Source of the DNA: Bacteroidia bacterium
Lineage (GTDB): Bacteria; Bacteroidota; Bacteroidia; UBA8524
Assembly (NCBI GenBank): GCA_023277325.1
Contig: JALRIQ010000291.1
Location: forward strand, 1 to 13,140
Length of the DNA: 13,140 nt
Direction: 5' to 3'
This document shows, piece after piece, positions 1-8,278 of the stretch (its first letter is position 1; each line of letters begins with the position of its first letter). A program made the position numbers and the translations under genes. The notes under the pieces are model-generated. The model worked only from the letters and a program-made list of their open reading frames with translations, was not told the origin of the DNA and did no database searches.

Positions 1-1498
1 GTCCGAAGGTCCAAATGGAATCGTAGGTAGAAAGGTCGGTAGCCCACAAGAAGCTTTGCTGACGCAACTCAAAAGATACCGGGAAGAAGCGGAACAAGGC
101 AAATAAGATTGGCATCTGCAATAACATTGGGATACATCCACCCAATGGGTTTACACCTGCCTTGCGGTAAAGCTTCATGCTTTCGGCCTGCATCTTTGCC
201 GGGTCTTTGCCAAACTTCTCCTTCAGCTCATCCATCTCTGGTTTCAATACACGCATTTTCGCTGTTGAGAGATGCGATTTATACACCAATGGGAACAAGC
301 CCGCCTTGATAATCAAAGTAAGAAGCAGGATGATTAATCCGAAACTTCCAATGTATTGATTGAGGAAGTTAAATACTGGAATTACCAAGAACCGGTTCAC
401 CCAGCCAAATATCCCCCAGCCCAATGGCACGAGGCGCTGAAGTTCATAACCTTGTGCTTTTAAGATTTGGTAATGGTTTGGGCCAAAATAGAAGGCCATT
501 TCTACCTTTTCAGAAGATGTGCCATCCATATCCAAAAACCAGGTAGCCTTCATGCCTTGCACTTTGTCGGTAGACTGCAATTCAATGGTAGCCATTTCAG
601 CGTCCTCAAAGCCTTTTTCGCCGCGAGCGATAAGTGTTGAGTTAAAGAATTGTTGTTTGAAAGAAACCCATTCTAAACTACCACCTTCTGCTTTTACCTC
701 TTCGTATTTGGTTTCTGTGATATTGTCGTGATCCCCATTTTTAAACTGGTAGAATACCGACGACATATTCTTTTCGTTTTCCAGTGACTGCTCTTGAAGC
801 GGTAACTCCAAGGACCATTCAACCTGGAAATCGTTATTGCTTAAGGACTGTACTTTGTCGAACCCTTTGGTTACCAAGTCGTAGTTCACCATGAACCCGT
901 CTTTCTTCAAAGTATAAACCTGGCTGATGGATACTTGCTCGTTTAAAGCAGCAGTCATCGTCAGCGTAGCAGAATCTCCGCTAACACTTACCTGGGTTGC
1001 GCTTGGGGTAAAGTATAACTCGTCCGTACGAATCTGACGGCCATCATTACTTACAAACGTATAGTTTAGGTGATTGTCGCTTCCTTCAAAAAGCACCAAA
1101 GGTTCTTGGGTTTCTTCCCCTTCTTTTTTGGCGCGTAGGTAAGGCTTTAACCAAACTTTAGTGGGGAACCCACCTTTGTGGCTGAGTTCCACCTGAATTT
1201 TTTCGTTTTCAAGAACAGCAATTCCATCTTCGCCCATTGCCAAAGCAGCAAAAGTTCCAAAACGCGTGCCCGCCATAATGGAATCCTCCACCTGACGAAT
1301 ACTATCTGGTCTTGCCTCAATAGCAGATTGAACCTGAGCAATCGAATCTTGCTTTCTTACTTGAACCAGAGCAGCTATACTGTCTTGTTCTCTCTTTAGT
1401 CGCTGTGCCTCCTCTACGGTAGGTTGGTTAATGAAGATGGTCCCAATCAGTATTAAAAATATCAGGGTGAGACCAATAACCGAATTTCTATCCATCAT
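1..1498 (-). CDS. yidC: Membrane protein insertase YidC (partial, C-terminus beyond window)
   Basis: YidC inserts and folds inner-membrane proteins, alone or with SecYEG. 499 codons are visible; the start is inside the window and the C-terminus is cut off at base 1. Residues 7-23 form an N-terminal membrane anchor. A polar linker with repeated DSI triplets (about 30-75) follows, then a long beta-rich periplasmic domain (about 85-350). The conserved insertase core begins near residue 370, with the transmembrane stretch GSFGLIILLLTLIIK, the cytoplasmic hairpin (AKMRVLKPEMDELKEKFG) and the hallmark NPLGGCIPMLLQMPI followed by FELRQ. Lys398 lies where E. coli YidC has its groove arginine (R366), so the positive charge is kept. 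Two ATGs in tandem (1498 and 1495) could start it. The leader is short, behind a TAnnTTTG element. Roughly 100 residues are probably missing compared with complete Bacteroidota YidC. Identification is certain. Confidence 0.97.
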   Translation of the reverse strand, partial: MMDRNSVIGLTLIFLILIGTIFINQPTVEEAQRLKREQDSIAALVQVRKQDSIAQVQSAIEARPDSIRQVEDSIMAGTRFGTFAALAMGEDGIAVLENEKIQVELSHKGGFPTKVWLKPYLRAKKEGEETQEPLVLFEGSDNHLNYTFVSNDGRQIRTDELYFTPSATQVSVSGDSATLTMTAALNEQVSISQVYTLKKDGFMVNYDLVTKGFDKVQSLSNNDFQVEWSLELPLQEQSLENEKNMSSVFYQFKNGDHDNITETKYEEVKAEGGSLEWVSFKQQFFNSTLIARGEKGFEDAEMATIELQSTDKVQGMKATWFLDMDGTSSEKVEMAFYFGPNHYQILKAQGYELQRLVPLGWGIFGWVNRFLVIPVFNFLNQYIGSFGLIILLLTLIIKAGLFPLVYKSHLSTAKMRVLKPEMDELKEKFGKDPAKMQAESMKLYRKAGVNPLGGCIPMLLQMPILFALFRFFPVSFELRQQSFLWATDLSTYDSIWTFG

Positions 1499-1509
1499 TT
1501 TAACGGGTG

Positions 1510-1517
1510 CAAAGGTA
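1510..1517 (-). promoter_or_regulatory. Bacteroidota -7 promoter element for yidC
   Basis: The minus strand reads TACCTTTG, an exact match to the Bacteroidota housekeeping -7 consensus TAnnTTTG. Only 11 bases separate it from the yidC ATG at 1498, so the predicted leader is about 3-8 nt. I found no clear TTG -33 box at the usual distance. The assignment rests on the exact -7 match and its position in a divergent intergenic region. Confidence 0.6.
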
Positions 1518-1555
1518 ATAGATTCGACTGAGCTTTGGCAGTGATTTAACATCGA

Positions 1556-1589
1556 TTGCAAGAGGTCAATCTATTTCTGCGTACTTTTG
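1556..1589 (+). promoter_or_regulatory. Promoter for uvrA (TTG-N23-TACTTTTG)
   Basis: TTG at 1556-1558 is followed after 23 bases by TACTTTTG at 1582-1589, which fits the Bacteroidota pattern TTG/TAnnTTTG at the long end of the accepted spacing. The predicted transcription start lies about 5-8 bases downstream, giving a leader of roughly 8-11 nt before the ATG at 1605. An in-frame TTG at 1587 lies inside the -7 box and so cannot be the translation start of a transcript from this promoter. Confidence 0.6.
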
Positions 1590-1604
1590 TTCCTCTTTTT
1601 AAAA

Positions 1605-4454
1605 ATGAGTCAGAAAACGGTAGCTCCAGAAGTAGAAGAAGGCATGGTGGAAGTGTTCGGTGCACGTGAACACAACCTCAAAAATATAGATGTTTCATTT
1701 CCAAGAAATCAGCTTGTTGTAATTACTGGAATGAGCGGCAGTGGGAAGTCATCCCTGGCTTTTGATACCATCCATGCCGAAGGTCAGCGCCGTTATATGG
1801 AAAGTTTTTCTGCTTATGCCCGTCAATTTATGGGCAATATGGAAAGACCGGATGTCGATAAAATTAATGGACTCAGTCCGGTAATTTCTATCGAACAAAA
1901 AACGGTGAGCCGCAATCCTCGCTCCACTGTGGGCACGATTACCGAAATCTACGACTTCCTGCGTTTGCTTTTTGCCCGTGTGGCCGAAGCCTATTCCTAT
2001 GAAAGTGGGGCGAAGATGGTGAGGTTCTCCGAAGAGCAAATCAAAACAACCCTTCTCGAACAATTTGAAGGAAAAAAAGTAAGCCTTCTGGCTCCTGTTA
2101 TCAAAGGAAGAAAAGGACATTACCGCGAATTATTCGAGCAATTAAGAAAACAAGGCTATCAAAAGGTGCGCATCGATGGCGAGCTGCAAGACATGAAGCC
2201 AAAGATGCAGGTTGATCGCTATAAACTTCATGATATCGAAGTGCTTATCGACCGTATCGAACTAGGAGAAAAGTCTAGGGTTCGTTTGGCGCAATCCCTT
2301 CAAACAGCCATGAAACTGGGCAAAGGACTCGTTGGGGTATTGGAAGACGAAAGCGGACAATACCTGCAATACAGCCGCTTTTTAATGGATCCAGGTTCCG
2401 GGATTTCTTATGATGAGCCGCAACCGAATAGCTTTTCCTTTAACTCACCCTACGGACATTGTCCGAAATGCCATGGAATAGGCACTGTAAGTGAAGTAGA
2501 AATCACCAACCTGATTCCAAACCCGAAGCTGAGCATCAACAGAGGTGGATTAACCCCTTTGGGAGATGTGAAGGAAAACTGGACATTCCAGCAACTCAGA
2601 GCAATTGCCAAGGCATATAAATTCAGTCTCGCTGACCCTATTGAGCAAATCCCTGAAGAGGCCATGCAAGTCATCTTGTACGGTAGTGATGAAACTTTCC
2701 AGGTAAAATACACCTACAGCACGGGTCGACAGCAGATGTATGCAAGTACATTTGAAGGTATCATTCCGATGATTGAGCGCTCCTTTCATGAAAAATCATA
2801 CGACAGCATCTACCGCTGGGCCGAGGAATTCATGAGCGAAACAACCTGTCCGGAATGCCAGGGAGGCCGTCTCAAAAAAGAGTCTTTGTACTTTTTGATT
2901 GATGGGAAAAATATTGCGGAACTCAGTCAGATGAGCATATCTAATTTGCATGATTGGTTGAACGACCTTCCATCCCGACTTACAGAAAGGCAAAATGTAA
3001 TTGCTGTTGAAATCTTAAAAGAAATTAATAACCGACTTGGCTTCTTGCGCGATGTTGGTCTCGATTACCTTACCGTTAACAGCCCTTCAAAAATTCTCTC
3101 CGGAGGAGAAGCTCAACGAATCCGTCTTGCCACGCAAATTGGCTCTCAATTGGTAGGGGTGATGTATATCCTCGATGAGCCAAGTATTGGACTACACCAG
3201 CGCGACAATCATAAACTTATTCAATCCTTAAAAAACCTGCGTGATTTGGGCAACTCTGTCATTGTGGTTGAACACGATAAGGAAATGATGGAAGAAGCCG
3301 ACTTTATTATCGATGTCGGACCCCATGCTGGAATTCACGGCGGACAAATTGTTGCGCAAGGAAAACTGGCTGACATCCTCAAAGCACCAACCATTACGGG
3401 CGACTTCCTGAGTAGCAGAAAAGAGATTGCCATTCCTGCCGAAAGAAGAAAGGGAAATGGACATTTTCTCGAATTGCAAGGATGCACAGGGAATAACCTG
3501 AAAAATGTGTCGGTGAAATTTCCATTGGGACAGCTCATCTGCGTAACCGGTGTTTCTGGAGGAGGAAAATCGAGCTTAATTAATGAGACCCTCTACCCTA
3601 TTTTAAATCAACATTTCTTCCGCTCCCATAAAAAGCCATTGCCTTATAAAAAGGTAAAAGGACTGGAGCATTTGGATAAGGTTATTGAAATCGACCAAAG
3701 TCCGATTGGCCGCACACCGCGTTCAAATCCCGCAACCTATGTTGGGGTATTCGATGATATTCGGAAATTATACGCTGAGCTGCCTGAGGCAAAAATCAGA
3801 GGCTATAAACCTGGCCGTTTTTCCTTCAATGTAAAAGGAGGACGTTGCGAAACCTGCAAAGGTGGCGGCATGCGCTTGATTGAGATGAACTTCCTTCCCG
3901 ATGTTTATGTGCGTTGCGAAGAGTGCGGAGGGAAACGTTATAACCGGGAAACTCTTGAAGTTCGCTACCGTGGCAAATCTATTTCTGATGTGCTGAATAT
4001 GGATATTGAGCATGCGGTAGAATTTTTTGAGAACATGCCCCAAATCCATCGAAAAATTAAGGCCATGGCTGAGGTTGGCCTTGGTTATATTACACTTGGA
4101 CAAAGTTCCGTTTCGCTTTCTGGTGGAGAGGCACAACGTGTGAAATTGGCTACCGAACTTTCGAAAAAAGATACAGGAAATACCTTCTATATTTTTGATG
4201 AGCCAACTACAGGCCTTCATTTTGAAGATGTTCGGGTATTGATGGATGTCTTGCAAAAACTCGTGGATAAAGGGAATACCGTATTGGTTATTGAACACAA
4301 TATGGATGTAATCAAAGTGGCTGATCACCTTATCGACCTAGGTCCTGAAGGCGGTCATGGAGGAGGCGAAATTATCGCAACAGGCACTCCAGAAGAACTC
4401 GTACAAGTGAAGAAAAGCCATACAGGCCAATTCTTGAAAAAAGAATTGAGTTGA
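1605..4454 (+). CDS. uvrA: Excinuclease ABC subunit A (UvrA)
   Basis: UvrA is the ATPase damage sensor of nucleotide excision repair. It works as a dimer in the cytoplasm and loads UvrB at lesions. The 949-residue length is normal for the family. Both ABC modules are complete: Walker A GMSGSGKSS at 42-50 with signature LSGGEAQR at 498-505 and Walker B LDEP near 523-526; and Walker A GVSGGGKSS at 649-657 with LSGGEAQR at 838-845 and FDEP near 864-867. The C-terminal zinc hairpin needed for damage recognition has all four cysteines (C748, C751, C771, C774). The first zinc module looks incomplete: the downstream pair C286/C289 (CPKC) is present, but the upstream CxxC expected some 25 residues earlier is replaced by DPGSG. 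A further CPEC pair lies at 415/418. The ATG at 1605 is chosen over the in-frame TTG at 1587, which lies within the promoter. The gene is monocistronic in this window, divergent from yidC and convergent with the sensor kinase gene 63 bp downstream. Confidence 0.97.
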   Translation: MSQKTVAPEVEEGMVEVFGAREHNLKNIDVSFPRNQLVVITGMSGSGKSSLAFDTIHAEGQRRYMESFSAYARQFMGNMERPDVDKINGLSPVISIEQKTVSRNPRSTVGTITEIYDFLRLLFARVAEAYSYESGAKMVRFSEEQIKTTLLEQFEGKKVSLLAPVIKGRKGHYRELFEQLRKQGYQKVRIDGELQDMKPKMQVDRYKLHDIEVLIDRIELGEKSRVRLAQSLQTAMKLGKGLVGVLEDESGQYLQYSRFLMDPGSGISYDEPQPNSFSFNSPYGHCPKCHGIGTVSEVEITNLIPNPKLSINRGGLTPLGDVKENWTFQQLRAIAKAYKFSLADPIEQIPEEAMQVILYGSDETFQVKYTYSTGRQQMYASTFEGIIPMIERSFHEKSYDSIYRWAEEFMSETTCPECQGGRLKKESLYFLIDGKNIAELSQMSISNLHDWLNDLPSRLTERQNVIAVEILKEINNRLGFLRDVGLDYLTVNSPSKILSGGEAQRIRLATQIGSQLVGVMYILDEPSIGLHQRDNHKLIQSLKNLRDLGNSVIVVEHDKEMMEEADFIIDVGPHAGIHGGQIVAQGKLADILKAPTITGDFLSSRKEIAIPAERRKGNGHFLELQGCTGNNLKNVSVKFPLGQLICVTGVSGGGKSSLINETLYPILNQHFFRSHKKPLPYKKVKGLEHLDKVIEIDQSPIGRTPRSNPATYVGVFDDIRKLYAELPEAKIRGYKPGRFSFNVKGGRCETCKGGGMRLIEMNFLPDVYVRCEECGGKRYNRETLEVRYRGKSISDVLNMDIEHAVEFFENMPQIHRKIKAMAEVGLGYITLGQSSVSLSGGEAQRVKLATELSKKDTGNTFYIFDEPTTGLHFEDVRVLMDVLQKLVDKGNTVLVIEHNMDVIKVADHLIDLGPEGGHGGGEIIATGTPEELVQVKKSHTGQFLKKELS

Positions 4455-4517
4455 TTAAAAATCAATAAATCTAGATCACAGTAAATTTAAGAGGGGATTA
4501 ATCCTTTCGCCTTTACA

Positions 4518-7500
4518 TTATTTCAATCGTAAGGAAATCACAAACTCAGTTCCTTCATTCTCCGAGCTGGTAAAGTCGATACTTCCTCCGGATGTTTCAA
4601 TAATCTGTTTTGTGATGGCCAAGCCTAAACCCATACCTGAATTTTTAGTGCTAAAGCTTGGTGTGAAAATGCGCCTAGCAATCTCATCAGGCATACCACA
4701 ACCATTGTCTTTGATGCGGATTACGGCAAAATCCTCCTCTTTCACCATGCTTATTTCAATACGTCCTTTTCGGTCATCGGGCACTGATTGAATGGCATTT
4801 TTCAGGATATTATGGAAAGCACGTGAAAGTTGATTTTTATCCGCAGAAAGTACCATCTTTTCTTTATCTGCGCTAAAGTTGATATCTACCTCAGGTGAAT
4901 TGAAATATAATTCCACCGCAGAACTGAGCACTTCAGATAATTCAAACTCTTCAATCTTGGCAGCAGGCATCTGCGCAAATGATGAAAACTCCGTAGCAAG
5001 CAAAGAGAGACTATCAATTTGCTCAATCAATACAGATGTTACCCGTTTAAATGTTTGTTCGAGATTTTCATTTTGATTAGACCAGGCCCTCTGCAAATGT
5101 TGAACACTCAGCTTCATTGGAGTTAGTGGGTTTTTTATCTCGTGGGCAATCTGCTTGGCCATCTCCTTCCATGCGTCTTCACGTTCACTCTTAGCCAATA
5201 ATTGGGCACTTTGATCAAGCTGGTCAACCATGGAGTTATATTGCCGCACAAGTTGGCCTATCTCGTCCTGTTGCCGCCATTCCAAACGTTCGTTTCTATT
5301 CCCTAGTCGCGTTTCAGCCAATCGGGCTTGAATCAATGTCAGCGGTAAAGTAATACGCTGTGAAATCAAGTAGGCCAGGATTCCTGCTACGATAAAGAAG
5401 AACACATAGATATTGATGAAGTTTTCCAAAAATGATGAAAGCTCCTGTTTCAACTCCTTTTCATTGGAGAAGAAAGGCACGTTCATGTAGGCAATCAATC
5501 GGTGATTGCCATCGAATATGGGTACATAGGAAGCCAGGTATTCCAGCTTCCCTACTCGTTCGGTTTGGGTATGCTGAGACCGTCCTTCTATCGATATTTT
5601 CGTGTAGGCTATTGGGTTGATCTTATCCAAAAGCACCCCACTCTGGAAAATTCGCATCTGGGTGCTCGCGAGCAATTGACCCTCTAAATTAAAGAGGTTG
5701 ATATCGGTATTATAAAATTCCGCGAGCTGATTCAAGTAGGCTGCCAACTCATCATTATACGACATCATCTCCCCAAAACGACGCTCATTTTCGATGGCCG
5801 ATAAAATCGATTTCACCTTGCTATCAAGCCGTTCGTTTTGTCTTTGGCTGTATTTAAAGGTGATGTATTGAATGGTAAAGTATCCTGTGAGGAGCAGAGC
5901 AATCAGCACTATTCCAATCATAGATAGCTGAATACGGGTACTGAAATACAAACCACGGAACTTCCGGTAAGGAAGGAATCTACCCATCCATGAATAAAAA
6001 GAAGCCAGTTGCCGTTTTTTACCTCCAAAACGAGCCAGCGCTATACGCAGCCATATGAAGAGGGTATTGATCGCAAAGACCAGAAAAGTAAACAAGCTGA
6101 ACGTGAGAAACAGAAAGGAAAAAATGGTAACAGGCTCAATAAATGAATCCCGTTTTTTGGATATGACTACCATGATTCCTCCATCACCAGCCTTCAGCAA
6201 ATGTGAATACCCCTCACTCGTAGTAAAATGATCCGATTTTGCATAGTCGAAACTATAGTTCAGGGCATAGGGGAACGCACCACTCTGACTGATCAAAGAG
6301 CCATCTTGATAAATCGCATACGAGTAATCGTTTAAGACATCAGATTGCTCATCGGTATTGGACAATAACTCGGTAAAAATCTTTTCATCCTGGATGAATT
6401 TCGGTTTGAGCAAGATGAACAGCTTACCCAGAGTAGCCTTTTCGGTACACACCTCATACTTGGCGATATAACCAAAACGCAAGGAAGGGTCATTCACAAA
6501 ATAAAAATGATTACTCAGCGTGCTTTGAGTTCTGGTATTATAGACGTCCTCGAGATAGGCATAGCTGTAATCATTCATTTCCTTGAATGGATTCCCCAGC
6601 GTGTCAAAGTCAAAAATATCCATCTCAAAGCGTGAAAGATATCCCGTGAAGTAGAGTTGCTTTATTCGTTTTTCTAAAAGCGATTTTTGAAGAACAGGAC
6701 TCCGGAAATACTCGCGGATAAATGCGTCGTATTCCAACTTCGTTTCTATATCCAGAAACACAGATTCCGCGCTGAGGTCTTTTGGTGAAAAAATCTTCTC
6801 AGCCAGCTCCTCCCGAAGTTTTCTTTCCTTATCATGGATAGTGCGATAAAAAAGCGAAGAAGCAAAAACCGAAACGATAAAAAGAATCGCAATAGTCTTT
6901 TGAAAATAGTTCTGCGTAATTACCAGCTGGTAGGTGATGTATACCGCAACCAAATAGGAAATTGATTGAATGGTTAGCACGTATTCAAACAATCCTGAAA
7001 GCCAGTAGCCTCCCAAAAATAGGAATACCGAAATGGCAAATTGCGAAACGAGGGCTTTATTGTCGAGTCCTGTGCGTTGGACAGTAATTACCAAAATATT
7101 GACTCCCAGAAAATGGATGGTCAACAGCATCGCCGCTATGAGCAATCCGAAGCCGGTAAGTATCCCCGAATTCAGAATATTAGTCACATCAAAATTGAGC
7201 GAAGAATCATTAATCAATGACTGCAAAACACCCAGGAGCAATGCGGTAAACACCAACATACCCGTGAATAATAAAGTAGGGACCCCTCTTTTACTGAGCA
7301 AATCCCAATTGAATCGGGAACTATCTCTGGAAACCAGAAGAACCCCCTTAAAGGCTGAAAAGGTTAGGATAAAAAGAATTACTGTATCGACCAGTAAGTC
7401 TCCCAAACTAGGAACCCACACATTTAGGGAGTAGATATCCGGATGAAACCATTCATATTCATGCAGAAAATCAGGGTAATCCAGCCAATGAGTCAAGCCC

Positions 7501-8252
7501 CTCAACCCAAGCAGGCAAACTGCTAAAAACAACCAGGCCCAGCGAAAAGAATAACGATGCTCTAAAAATTCAAACGAATTGAAAAGAAAGATGGATAAGA
7601 AGGCAATTCCGAAAAACAGAAATACTTTCAGGAAAAAAGGACTATCAGGTAATGCTGGGTTTTTAAAACTTACATAATGAGGGTGATTCAGCACATTGTT
7701 TCCAATGCGGATATCATCCGGACCTTCGGCATGATGGGTGAACTCTGCCTTCGATCGAATTGGAAGATCCGAATTGAATCCTTCATCCAACAGCGGATTA
7801 TTGCTGACCTGATATTGACGGTAAAGCGGATAACAAAGCATCGTGCTTGTTCGTCCTTCAATTACATTGTCGTAGAGGTACCATCCTCTTTTTATCTGCG
7901 CCAGTCCGAATCCTGCAGAATCCTGATAGGAAGAAATGCTCTCATCAATGGCAACGCTGGTCCAGTATTTAAGCTGACCATCCTCAAACCGAAGCGCCAT
8001 TACTTTCATTGACCGCAACTTGGCTATAAGCTTCGCATCAAAGGTCCCAGAACGGACTTTAGCCATAATAGCTGTATCCAAACGAACAGCTTCGAAGTCT
8101 TTCTGCTTTTTAAGAATCAGGCGGTCGATGGTGACCCCATAAACTTCTTCCGCTTGTTGATAGCGAAAGCGACTGCTGATAAGCCCTTCTATCAAGATGA
8201 AGAGTACAGCAAACACCAACCACTTCGTATTTACAGCGAAAAACTTTTTCAT
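4518..8252 (-). CDS. Giant polytopic sensor histidine kinase with NtrY-like core
   Basis: This 1244-residue inner-membrane histidine kinase is very large for the family. The C-terminal signalling core is intact: a last transmembrane helix (about 944-963), HAMP (about 965-1015), a HisKA H-box with phospho-acceptor His1037 in QIAHEIKNPLTPMK (NtrY-like), N-box Asn1152, G1 box DNGCGM at 1182-1187, F-box FTPSF at 1196-1200 and G2 box GMGLGL at 1206-1211. Ahead of it I count about twelve hydrophobic helices. One is at 11-27. A cluster of about eight lies between 206 and 469, followed by about 705-735 and 775-797. They leave three probable extracytoplasmic regions, about 28-205, 470-705 and 798-943, none with a domain I can name. 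No response regulator gene is adjacent, so the partner must be encoded elsewhere. It is the last gene of the minus-strand cluster, 26 bases after the permease. The ligand is unknown. Confidence 0.93.
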   Translation of the reverse strand: MKKFFAVNTKWLVFAVLFILIEGLISSRFRYQQAEEVYGVTIDRLILKKQKDFEAVRLDTAIMAKVRSGTFDAKLIAKLRSMKVMALRFEDGQLKYWTSVAIDESISSYQDSAGFGLAQIKRGWYLYDNVIEGRTSTMLCYPLYRQYQVSNNPLLDEGFNSDLPIRSKAEFTHHAEGPDDIRIGNNVLNHPHYVSFKNPALPDSPFFLKVFLFFGIAFLSIFLFNSFEFLEHRYSFRWAWLFLAVCLLGLRGLTHWLDYPDFLHEYEWFHPDIYSLNVWVPSLGDLLVDTVILFILTFSAFKGVLLVSRDSSRFNWDLLSKRGVPTLLFTGMLVFTALLLGVLQSLINDSSLNFDVTNILNSGILTGFGLLIAAMLLTIHFLGVNILVITVQRTGLDNKALVSQFAISVFLFLGGYWLSGLFEYVLTIQSISYLVAVYITYQLVITQNYFQKTIAILFIVSVFASSLFYRTIHDKERKLREELAEKIFSPKDLSAESVFLDIETKLEYDAFIREYFRSPVLQKSLLEKRIKQLYFTGYLSRFEMDIFDFDTLGNPFKEMNDYSYAYLEDVYNTRTQSTLSNHFYFVNDPSLRFGYIAKYEVCTEKATLGKLFILLKPKFIQDEKIFTELLSNTDEQSDVLNDYSYAIYQDGSLISQSGAFPYALNYSFDYAKSDHFTTSEGYSHLLKAGDGGIMVVISKKRDSFIEPVTIFSFLFLTFSLFTFLVFAINTLFIWLRIALARFGGKKRQLASFYSWMGRFLPYRKFRGLYFSTRIQLSMIGIVLIALLLTGYFTIQYITFKYSQRQNERLDSKVKSILSAIENERRFGEMMSYNDELAAYLNQLAEFYNTDINLFNLEGQLLASTQMRIFQSGVLLDKINPIAYTKISIEGRSQHTQTERVGKLEYLASYVPIFDGNHRLIAYMNVPFFSNEKELKQELSSFLENFINIYVFFFIVAGILAYLISQRITLPLTLIQARLAETRLGNRNERLEWRQQDEIGQLVRQYNSMVDQLDQSAQLLAKSEREDAWKEMAKQIAHEIKNPLTPMKLSVQHLQRAWSNQNENLEQTFKRVTSVLIEQIDSLSLLATEFSSFAQMPAAKIEEFELSEVLSSAVELYFNSPEVDINFSADKEKMVLSADKNQLSRAFHNILKNAIQSVPDDRKGRIEISMVKEEDFAVIRIKDNGCGMPDEIARRIFTPSFSTKNSGMGLGLAITKQIIETSGGSIDFTSSENEGTEFVISLRLK

Positions 8253-8260
8253 TACTTAAG

Positions 8261-8265
8261 CCCCT
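8261..8265 (-). promoter_or_regulatory. Shine-Dalgarno-like site of the sensor kinase gene
   Basis: The minus strand reads AGGGG, 8 bases before the ATG at 8252, within the 26-base gap after the permease stop codon. It supports that ATG and independent re-initiation on the shared mRNA. It stands out because most starts in this window have A-rich rather than purine-box leaders. Confidence 0.4.
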
Positions 8266-8278
8266 ACAAACATCTCGC

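Noticed and set aside
1587..1604. TTG at 1587 as the start of uvrA
   Set aside because: It lies within the -7 promoter element and adds six residues (MFLFLK) without homology; ATG 1605 is preferred.
3768..4328. 186-residue minus-strand open frame inside uvrA
   Set aside because: It is antisense to the conserved second ATPase half of uvrA, has no recognisable domain and follows from the codon use of uvrA.
4451..4465. Inverted repeat TTGATT-AAA-AATCAA overlapping the uvrA stop, considered as a terminator
   Set aside because: The stem is six base pairs with a single G-C pair, has a three-base loop and is not followed by a T-run.
4495..4504. Perfect palindrome GGATTAATCC between the convergent uvrA and kinase genes, considered as an operator or bidirectional terminator
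   Set aside because: Only ten bases long, extension needs G-U pairs, and its place downstream of both genes makes an operator unlikely; such a short palindrome can arise by chance.
7033..7434. 133-residue plus-strand open frame inside the sensor kinase gene
   Set aside because: It is antisense to membrane helices of the kinase and shows no protein-like motif or start signal.
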